Shown here: positions 57,367 through 64,000 of the stretch, one piece after another
Numbering within the stretch: position 1 is the stretch's first letter
Layout of the letters: each line of letters starts with the position of its first letter
Origin: Cellvibrionales bacterium UBA1854
GTDB taxonomy: Bacteria > Pseudomonadota > Gammaproteobacteria > Pseudomonadales > Porticoccaceae
Length of the DNA stretch: 64,000 nt
Direction of reading: 5' to 3'
Assembly: GCA_002338445.1 (NCBI GenBank)
Contig: DDII01000026.1
Coordinates: 43,526 to 107,525, forward strand
Made by a program: the position numbers and the translations under genes
Notes under the pieces: model-generated
Database searches by the model: none
What the model was told of the DNA's origin: nothing
The model's input: only the letters and a program-made list of their open reading frames with translations

Positions 57367-59871
57367 TTAGAACAAGTCCTCAGGGATTGGATTTTGTTGA
57401 TCTAATGGTAATTCCCCTGTCCCTTTCAATAATTCTGGAACCTCATCACTTTTGAAGTACTCGAAAATGCCTTCCTGATGTGCACCAATTCTTTTTCCTG
57501 TCTCTTCATCGATTTTTACACGAACTAGTCCGCTCGGTTGCAATTTTGGTTTTTGCTTTGTATCTTTGAGAGCCTCCGCCATGAATTCAATCCATATTGG
57601 AAGTGCTGCTGAACCGCCATACTCGTTCTTACCTATTATCGAATTATCATCAAAGCCCAACCATGCTGTTGCAACAAGAGTTGGTGAATACCCCGAGAAC
57701 CAAGCATCGCGAGGTCCATTAGTTGTGCCTGTCTTCCCGCCCAGATCCTCACGATCTAAAATTTTAGCCTTTGTTCCAGTTCCACGTTGGATAACGTCTT
57801 TGAGAATTGAGTCAATTATAAATGCAGTCTGAGGATCGAGTACTTGAGGTGCTTGAGAATTGGTAAAATTGGTCGGCCGTTTGAGAGCAAGTTGTAGCAT
57901 CTGCTTGTTTACTCTATCACTTTGTAATTTTTTTCGATCGCTAAGCTCGGAGAACAAGTTTTCGAGAGCAACATCGACATTAATTAATTCAGATAGTTGT
58001 GTATCGGGTGTTATATTTAGTCCTTCTAGACATTTTGGGCATGCTGACACCCGCTCGGTTGCAAAGATTATATTCCCATCTCTATCAATAACTTTTTCAA
58101 TTATGTAGGGTTTAATACGGTATCCGCCATTTGCAAAAACTGCGTAACCTGAGACAATCTCAAGTGGAGTAAGTGCGTGACTGCCGAGTGCCAGCGATAG
58201 ATCCAGAGGCATATTTCCCGTTTCAAACCCAAAGCCTTGCAGCCCCTCTAGCGCACGATCAATGCCGAGCCTGCGGAGCAATCGGATTGATACAAGATTT
58301 CGTGATCGATATAACGCCTCCCGTAATCTAGTAGGACCAAAAAATTTTCCGCCGTCATTTTCAGGTCTCCAAGTTTCTTCCAATTTTTCATCATTAAAAA
58401 CCACTGGGGCATCGTTAATTAAAGTTGCTGCGGTGAAACCGTTCTTTAGGGCACTTGCATAAATGAATGGCTTAAAGTTAGATCCAGGTTGTCGGGAAGC
58501 TTGTGTTACCCTATTAAAATTACTATGCTGATAATCGAAGCCCCCTACCATCGCTTTTATTGCACCATTATTGGGGGTCAGAGCAATCAATGCAGCTTGC
58601 GCTTTTGGCAGTTGTGTCAATTGCCAGTCCTGGTCCTTAGTTCTAATGAGACGTATTAGGTCGCCCTTTGCGAAGACTTCATTAGGCGATTTAATAGGAT
58701 CAGATGTCTCATTCACTGTTTTGTATTTTCGCACATGCTGAAGGCTATCTTTCCAATTAATTGTGTGGAAACGACTTTCAGCATCAAGAACGATACAAAA
58801 CTCCTTATTTATTTCAACGACAATCATAGGCTGTAATTCGGCAAATATAGGGGTACTTTTTAGGGTGGACAGCCAGTCGGTTGACGCAATAGCTTTTTTC
58901 TCCGGGCCCCTGTAGCCATGCCTCTTGTCATACGTTAATATTCCGGACTGGATAGCCTGAACCGCATTTTCTTGCATTCCAGAATCGATCGTTGTAATTA
59001 CACTGTATCCCCTCGTGTAAGCTTCTCGGCCAAATTTTTCGATCACTCTTTGACGAACGACCTCCGCCGAATACTCAGCCTCCACTTGCGATAAAGATCC
59101 ATGATAAGAAGCCTCGTCCGGCTCGCTAATTGCGTTTTGGTACTCTACTTGATCGATATTTCCCAGCGCAAGCATCCTTCCCAATATCCAATCACGTCTC
59201 AGAAGAGCCCGTTGTGAATTGGCAAGGGGATTATATTTTGATGGAGCCTTGGGTAGGCCAGCTATCATTGCAGTTTCGGCTAAACTGAGTTGATTTAGGG
59301 ATTTTCCATAATACACTTGAGCGGCGGCGCCCACACCGTAGGCACGATTTCCCATATAAATTTTGTTGGCATACAAGGATAGAATTTCTTTTTTTGAAAA
59401 TTCCTTCTCAATTTTTAAGGCAAGGATTATTTCGTTAAATTTTCTGGTAAACTCTTGTTTTCTGGTTAGAAAAAAATTCCGAGCTACTTGCATGGTAATC
59501 GTGCTTCCTCCACTGCGGATTGACCCTGTTCTTGCAAGTTCAAGAGCCGCTCTTGCCAAGCCAGAGATAGCGATGCCACTGTGCTCGAAAAAACTTGAGT
59601 CCTCTGCTGCCAAGAATGCATTCACCATAGTATTCGGAATTTCTTGGAATGAAACTGGGCTCCGTTTTTTTTCGCCAAACTCTGCGATAATTTTCAAGTC
59701 ATTTGAGTAAATGCGGAGTGGTATTTGCAGCTCGATTTCACTGAGTTCTTCGACAGAAGGTAATTTCGGACTGAGGTATAAGTATAAGCATGACGCAAGC
59801 ACTAAGCCACTGCTAAAGAGAATAAGGCCTAAAAATAGGGCAGCTTTCAGAAATTTATTGTACTTTAACAT
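57367..59871 (-). CDS. mrcA: penicillin-binding protein 1A
   Basis: This 834-residue bifunctional peptidoglycan synthase has an N-terminal transmembrane anchor (about 8-30), a GT51 glycosyltransferase with AAEDSSFFEHSGI and GGSTITMQVARNFFLTRKQ, an OB-like insert, and a transpeptidase with SRQPGSNFKPF (SxxK), SRN and KTGTTNGPRDAWFSGYSP (KTGT). It polymerises and cross-links peptidoglycan in the periplasm. It diverges from aroK, as in pseudomonads and E. coli, but the pilMNOPQ genes that normally intervene are absent. Confidence 0.95.
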   Translation of the reverse strand: MLKYNKFLKAALFLGLILFSSGLVLASCLYLYLSPKLPSVEELSEIELQIPLRIYSNDLKIIAEFGEKKRSPVSFQEIPNTMVNAFLAAEDSSFFEHSGIAISGLARAALELARTGSIRSGGSTITMQVARNFFLTRKQEFTRKFNEIILALKIEKEFSKKEILSLYANKIYMGNRAYGVGAAAQVYYGKSLNQLSLAETAMIAGLPKAPSKYNPLANSQRALLRRDWILGRMLALGNIDQVEYQNAISEPDEASYHGSLSQVEAEYSAEVVRQRVIEKFGREAYTRGYSVITTIDSGMQENAVQAIQSGILTYDKRHGYRGPEKKAIASTDWLSTLKSTPIFAELQPMIVVEINKEFCIVLDAESRFHTINWKDSLQHVRKYKTVNETSDPIKSPNEVFAKGDLIRLIRTKDQDWQLTQLPKAQAALIALTPNNGAIKAMVGGFDYQHSNFNRVTQASRQPGSNFKPFIYASALKNGFTAATLINDAPVVFNDEKLEETWRPENDGGKFFGPTRLREALYRSRNLVSIRLLRRLGIDRALEGLQGFGFETGNMPLDLSLALGSHALTPLEIVSGYAVFANGGYRIKPYIIEKVIDRDGNIIFATERVSACPKCLEGLNITPDTQLSELINVDVALENLFSELSDRKKLQSDRVNKQMLQLALKRPTNFTNSQAPQVLDPQTAFIIDSILKDVIQRGTGTKAKILDREDLGGKTGTTNGPRDAWFSGYSPTLVATAWLGFDDNSIIGKNEYGGSAALPIWIEFMAEALKDTKQKPKLQPSGLVRVKIDEETGKRIGAHQEGIFEYFKSDEVPELLKGTGELPLDQQNPIPEDLF

Positions 59872-60122
59872 AATGTAATTTATGGCTTTTTGAGATTTTT
59901 CTTCATTATAGATGTGCCAATAATAAAAGTAATTTTTTTACCTTCACTTATTTGTTAGTTTTAAATCATTAAACCCTTATAATAGAGGTTGAGAGTTCAT
60001 TTAACACGTATAACCTTCAATTTACATTAAATCTTGATGGATTTTTCATAAATTGCATGGATGGCATGGTATGCGCGAATAGTCAAAGTGATTGGTCAAA
60101 AGATTACATTTTTGAGTAAGGT

Positions 60123-60641
60123 ATGGAAGGATCTAATATTTTTTTAGTCGGCGCGATGGGATCAGGAAAATCCTCAGTAGGGAGGGCATTAGCTGAAATT
60201 CTTTGCCGGAATTTTCTCGATGTTGATGCTGAAATCGAATTGCGGACAGGAGCTAACATCGAATGGATCTTTGATATGGATGGAGAGCAGGGGTTTCGTG
60301 ATCGGGAATCAAAAACTTTTTCAATGCTTATTTCAGAGAATACGAATGCTGTAATTGCGACTGGAGGAGGCATCGTCTTGCGAGAAGAAAATAGGCGATT
60401 ACTGCTCGATCATGGATTAGTGATTTATTTATGTGCAAGTTCACAACAATTATATCAACGCACTCGGAGGGATAGAAAACGACCATTGTTGCAAGTCGCG
60501 GATCGAAAAGGTGTGATCGAAAAATTATTGGAAGAAAGAGATCCGTTATATCGTCAAGTCGCCGATATTGTAGTCAATTCTGGACAGGGTAGGCTTTCTC
60601 ATTCGGTAAAGAAACTTGCAGAAAAGGTATTAGCGATGTAG
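60123..60641 (+). CDS. aroK: shikimate kinase
   Basis: This 172-residue kinase has P-loop GAMGSGKSSVGRAL (11-24), shikimate-binding DVDAEIELRTG and FRDRESKTF, and GGGIVLREENR. It phosphorylates shikimate in the chorismate pathway. It begins 251 bases from divergent mrcA and precedes aroB by 76 bases, the standard pair. Confidence 0.95.
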   Translation: MEGSNIFLVGAMGSGKSSVGRALAEILCRNFLDVDAEIELRTGANIEWIFDMDGEQGFRDRESKTFSMLISENTNAVIATGGGIVLREENRRLLLDHGLVIYLCASSQQLYQRTRRDRKRPLLQVADRKGVIEKLLEERDPLYRQVADIVVNSGQGRLSHSVKKLAEKVLAM

Positions 60642-60717
60642 TTAATAAAACATGATTCTGCAAAGTTACGAACGCTAGTAGGCAATACAACCACTTGCTC
60701 AGGAAAAAGATTAAGAA

Positions 60718-61833
60718 ATGGATACGTCGCTTTTAAGCCCTAAATCACAGTGTCATAGAGTACACGTGACTTTGGGAATTCGAAGTTACTCAATTATCAT
60801 TGGGCCCAAGGCTATGGAGGAGGTAGTATTTGCAGACCATATTTCTGGCCGCCGTTTGATGGTTGTAACGAACGAAATAGTCGAGCGTTTATATTTCGAA
60901 AACATTGCTCAAAATTTAAAAGAATTTCAGGTTGACAAAGTTGTACTCCCTGATGGGGAAAAGATTAAGACTCTCGATGGTCTAAATGTTATTCTTTCTG
61001 CATTGCTTGAGGGCGGTCATGATCGAACTACCACTGTGGTTGCATTGGGTGGAGGTGTAATTGGCGACATTGCTGGTTTCGCGGCCGCCGTTTATCAGCG
61101 AGGGATCGATTTCCTCCAAATCCCGACGACTCTGCTAGCGCAAGTTGATTCTGCAGTTGGTGGAAAAACTGGAGTTAATCATGCTTTGGGTAAAAACATG
61201 ATCGGCGCATTCCACCAGCCATCAATTGTTATAGCGGATACGATGACTTTGAAAACTTTACCCAAGAGAGAGTTTGCAGCTGGTTTATCTGAAGTTATTA
61301 AATATGGATTAATCGGTGATCGGTGTTTTTTTGATTGGATTGAGAAAAACTTAGATGGCCTGTTGGCTCATGATTCGAATTTATTGACCTATGCTATTCG
61401 TGTGTCCTGTCAAATAAAAGCATCAATCGTATCGAAAGATGAGACTGAACAGGGACAGCGCGCAATCCTTAATTTTGGGCATACTTTCGGCCATGCAATT
61501 GAAACTTTTCTTCAATATCGAGACTGGGTTCACGGTGAGGCAATTGCCGTTGGTATGTTAATGGCAATGAAGTTATCAGTCTTACAAGGTGGTATTTCGG
61601 AGACTGATTTTGATAGGCTAAAAGTTATGCTAAAACGATGTGGACTTCCAACATCGCCACCGATATTAATGACTGCTCAAGACTTCAATCTTATTATGAT
61701 GCGCGACAAGAAAGTTATAGATGGTCAACTGCGTTTGGTTATTTTACAGACACTTGGTCTTGCAACAGTTTCTACTGAATATGGTGATTCTAATTTACAA
61801 AAAGTCTTATCGGTTCACTGTACCGCTCAGTGA
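60718..61833 (+). CDS. aroB: 3-dehydroquinate synthase
   Basis: This 371-residue NAD- and metal-dependent cyclase makes dehydroquinate from DAHP. Landmarks are LPDGEKIKTLDGL, the NAD loop ALGGGVIGDIAGFAAAVYQRG, IPTTLLAQVDSAVGGKTGVNH, and the metal ligands in LNFGHTFGHAIET and WVHGEAIAVGM. damX, which often follows, is absent; hemE begins 64 bases later. Confidence 0.96.
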   Translation: MDTSLLSPKSQCHRVHVTLGIRSYSIIIGPKAMEEVVFADHISGRRLMVVTNEIVERLYFENIAQNLKEFQVDKVVLPDGEKIKTLDGLNVILSALLEGGHDRTTTVVALGGGVIGDIAGFAAAVYQRGIDFLQIPTTLLAQVDSAVGGKTGVNHALGKNMIGAFHQPSIVIADTMTLKTLPKREFAAGLSEVIKYGLIGDRCFFDWIEKNLDGLLAHDSNLLTYAIRVSCQIKASIVSKDETEQGQRAILNFGHTFGHAIETFLQYRDWVHGEAIAVGMLMAMKLSVLQGGISETDFDRLKVMLKRCGLPTSPPILMTAQDFNLIMMRDKKVIDGQLRLVILQTLGLATVSTEYGDSNLQKVLSVHCTAQ

Positions 61834-61897
61834 TGCTTAACGTATTCATTTCATTGTGTTTCTATTTGGGTCAGCTGATCTGTTTGGGGTAGGTTTA

Positions 61898-62953
61898 GTG
61901 AGTGAGCTTAAAAATGATTGCCTTATAAGGAGCCTTCTGAAAGAGCCGGCGTCGCGTACGCCCGTGTGGATGATGCGACAAGCCGGAAGACATTTGCCTG
62001 AGTATCGTAAATTACGACGTAAAGCTGGCGATTTTATGAGTCTCTGTCGTGATCCAAAACTTGCCTGTGAAATAGCAATGCAACCATTACGGCGGTATGA
62101 ATTGGATGCAGCGATTTTATTTTCCGATATCCTAACAATCCCGGATGCAATGGGTTTAGGTTTGCATTTTGTGGAAGGGGAAGGACCAAAATTTCGCAAA
62201 CCTCTCCGAACCGAGCGAGATATTAAATCGCTTTCAGTGATAAACTCGGAGGATGATCTTGCTTATGTCCTTGAAGCGGTATCATTGATTCGAAAGGAAT
62301 TAGATGGTTCAGTGCCATTGATAGGATTCGCGGGTTCACCGTGGACCTTAGCAGCTTACATGATCGAGGGGAAAAGCTCCAGAGACTTTGTGCTTGCCAA
62401 GACTTGGCTGTATAAGCAGCCAGAAATTTTGCATCAGTTACTACAAAAATTAACACTTTCGCTCATTGATTATTTGAATGCTCAAATCGTTAGTGGTGCG
62501 CAAGTGATCCAAATCTTCGATACTTGGGGCGGAATTTTGAGTGATGCAGCATATGAACAATTTTCGCTTGCTTACATAAGAGAAATTATAACTAACTTAA
62601 TTCCACGTTATGACGATCGTGAGGTTCCTGTAGTTTTGTTTACAAAAAGTGGTGGAAATTGGCTAGAAGAAATAGCCGCCAGTGGCTGCAATGCGATTGG
62701 TTTAGATTGGACCATAAGTTTGCGAGAGGCACGACGGAGAGTTGGTGCGAGGGTGGCTCTTCAGGGAAATATGGATCCAACCGTGTTGCGAAGTAATCCA
62801 AAATGTATCGAGTCAGAGGTTCGAAGAATTCTTGATTCCTATGGTAGCGGCAGTGGCCATGTTTTTAATTTGGGTCATGGAATAACCCCTGACATCGACC
62901 CCTTTCACGTCTCAGTGTTCATTGAAGCTGTCCATCGATATTCTGGGAACTAG
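61898..62953 (+). CDS. hemE: uroporphyrinogen decarboxylase
   Basis: This 351-residue enzyme converts uroporphyrinogen III to coproporphyrinogen III. From GTG 61898, behind GGGGTAGG, it begins with SELKND and has [48 protein letters not shown] and [12 protein letters not shown], all typical. The frame is open to 61856 but the extra residues are not conserved. It converges on psd with four bases between the stops. Confidence 0.96.
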   Translation: MSELKNDCLIRSLLKEPASRTPVWMMRQAGRHLPEYRKLRRKAGDFMSLCRDPKLACEIAMQPLRRYELDAAILFSDILTIPDAMGLGLHFVEGEGPKFRKPLRTERDIKSLSVINSEDDLAYVLEAVSLIRKELDGSVPLIGFAGSPWTLAAYMIEGKSSRDFVLAKTWLYKQPEILHQLLQKLTLSLIDYLNAQIVSGAQVIQIFDTWGGILSDAAYEQFSLAYIREIITNLIPRYDDREVPVVLFTKSGGNWLEEIAASGCNAIGLDWTISLREARRRVGARVALQGNMDPTVLRSNPKCIESEVRRILDSYGSGSGHVFNLGHGITPDIDPFHVSVFIEAVHRYSGN

Positions 62954-62957
62954 AGAT

Positions 62958-63812
62958 TTATTCGGTACGTAAAGCTATACGCTCACCCATTCGGAGGGCA
63001 GTTCCCGAAGTAAGATTTTTTAGCCATTGAAATTTGGGCACAAACAATAGAATCACGGTAGATCCATACTTAAAACAACCGAGTTCTTCTCCTTTTTTAA
63101 ATAGTAAATTTTTTTCTTCGAAGCTATTGTACTGAGGCAAACGGTTCTCCATATGAGCGGATTCCTTCCAAACTGTTTCTATGCCGCGAACCAATAATGC
63201 TCCAACAAATATTAAGCAAAAATCGCCAAAGTTAGTAGACCTAAAGTAGCATACTAATCGTTCATTTCGAGTAAATAAATTGGGTATGGTCAGGCAGGTT
63301 TCTGTGTTTACGGAGTATACATCACCGGAGAAATAGCAGGTTTTGATTAATTTACAATCACAGGGCGCATGAACTCTATGATAGTTACTGGGTGAGAGAT
63401 AAATAGTGGCAAATTTCCCCATATGAAATGTTTGGGCTATGTCTTCGCACCCAACTAAACCCTCAACGGTATAGTTTTTGCCTTTAGCTTGAAGTATTTC
63501 GTTCTTGTGAATTTGACCAATTTGACTGATTGAGCCATCAACTGGTGAAGATATCGATAGGTTATTCTCATCACATTTGCGGGCATCTGCCGATAGTCGA
63601 CGAGTAAAAAACTGATTAAAAGATGAGTAGAAGTTGATATCAGGATTTTCCACTTCACTCATGTCGATTTTGTAAAGTTTAATGAACCCTCGGATGAGAA
63701 AGTTCTTGAGCCATACAATTTGCGATTCAGCAACAATAGCGGTCAATTTTGAAAGAAGATGTTTTGGTAGTAATCTTTGGATATTGACTATGAGATATAA
63801 TTTTATTTTCAT
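62958..63812 (-). CDS. psd: phosphatidylserine decarboxylase proenzyme
   Basis: This 284-residue PSD is cleaved autocatalytically at Gly250-Ser251 in FKYGSTVI (usually LGST), Ser becoming the pyruvoyl group. The triad Asp92 (PVDG), His145 and Ser251 is present, with YHRVHAP around His145/His148. It makes phosphatidylethanolamine at the inner membrane. rsgA lies 57 bases upstream on the same strand, an order known from E. coli. Confidence 0.94.
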   Translation of the reverse strand: MKIKLYLIVNIQRLLPKHLLSKLTAIVAESQIVWLKNFLIRGFIKLYKIDMSEVENPDINFYSSFNQFFTRRLSADARKCDENNLSISSPVDGSISQIGQIHKNEILQAKGKNYTVEGLVGCEDIAQTFHMGKFATIYLSPSNYHRVHAPCDCKLIKTCYFSGDVYSVNTETCLTIPNLFTRNERLVCYFRSTNFGDFCLIFVGALLVRGIETVWKESAHMENRLPQYNSFEEKNLLFKKGEELGCFKYGSTVILLFVPKFQWLKNLTSGTALRMGERIALRTE

Positions 63813-63869
63813 TATGCAAGTTTGGCTCGTTTTGAGAGAGAGATTACGTTTTGCTAACCAAAAATCCTC

Positions 63870-64000
63870 TTATGTTATTTTTAATTCGTCCCTGATGTGA
63901 TGATAATTTTTTAATCGCGTGGCCGATACCAAATTTTTTTTTGTGGCCTCGACAAGTGCGCATCCTGATTGTTCATCATGAATACAATCTCGGAACTTGC
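63870..64000 (-). CDS. rsgA: ribosome small-subunit GTPase RsgA, C-terminal end
   Basis: The last 43 codons of a gene entering from the right edge read KFRDCIHDEQSGCALVEA and finish RLKNYHHIRDELKIT before TAA (63872-63870). The FxDCxHxxExGCAV pattern is the C-terminal zinc-finger end of RsgA (YjeQ), the circularly permuted GTPase that assists 30S maturation. Position before psd agrees with the E. coli order. The GTPase domain is outside the window. Confidence 0.85.
   Translation of the reverse strand, partial: KFRDCIHDEQSGCALVEATKKNLVSATRLKNYHHIRDELKIT

Overview
The window reads as one contiguous chromosomal segment of a free-living gammaproteobacterium, probably marine and oligotrophic. The gene blocks follow an order I know from Pseudomonas and its relatives: ubiK next to amtB/glnK; dsbC-hom-thrC-recJ; ygfZ-sdhE beside nadB divergent from rpoE-rseA; degP-lepA-lepB-rnc-era-recO-acpS; yrfG-hslR-hslO-pckA; mrcA divergent from aroK-aroB. 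The DNA is AT-leaning (low-40s percent GC by eye), spacers are mostly short, and several genes usual in these blocks are absent (rseB, pdxJ, nudE, pilMNOPQ, damX). That pattern suggests a partly streamlined genome. The species is not determined. I saw no rRNA, tRNA, insertion sequence, phage gene or CRISPR array.

Layout. 1-1212 (minus): 5' part of an S9 peptidase, yciH, ubiK. 1213-4522: a sigma-54/NtrC-type control region, a TorF-family porin, glnK, amtB, a strong terminator and a second glnK. 4612-10444: dsbC, hom, thrC, a DUF3094 protein, recJ. 10446-14309: tesA (minus) divergent from the ybbA-ybbP ABC system. 14310-25721: a nitrogen island with a second sigma-54 promoter and long leader, the urea ABC transporter urtABCDE, a small membrane protein, and urease ureDABCEFG, all on the plus strand. 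25766-28851 (minus): a degenerate sensor kinase and selO. 29038-33849: prfB with its programmed frameshift, lysS, ctaA (minus), ung. 34016-38404: ygfZ, sdhE, nadB, and rpoE-rseA. 38405-39499: a 1.1 kb gene-poor gap where rseB would be expected. 39500-46344: degP through acpS. 46374-52689: mazG, adk, tsaB, uppP, apeB, trpS and a lipoprotein pseudoazurin. 52759-57346: pckA, hslO (interrupted by an in-frame TGA), hslR, yrfG, cysQ. 57367-64000: mrcA, aroK, aroB, hemE, psd and the 3' end of rsgA.

How it works together. The clearest physiological theme is nitrogen scavenging. Ammonium uptake (AmtB with two PII proteins) and urea uptake plus hydrolysis both sit behind sequences matching the sigma-54 -24/-12 consensus, and the first is preceded by a near-perfect NtrC palindrome. 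The TorF-like porin is placed to share that control, so it may be the outer-membrane gate for the same nutrients. The remainder is housekeeping: translation, envelope stress, amino-acid, cofactor and peptidoglycan synthesis.

The items most worth a second look are the kinase-dead sensor protein beside the urease genes, the in-frame TGA in hslO, the lipoprotein pseudoazurin with a cytochrome-c5-like N-terminus, the apparent CTG start of tesA, the long leader of urtA, and the missing rseB.
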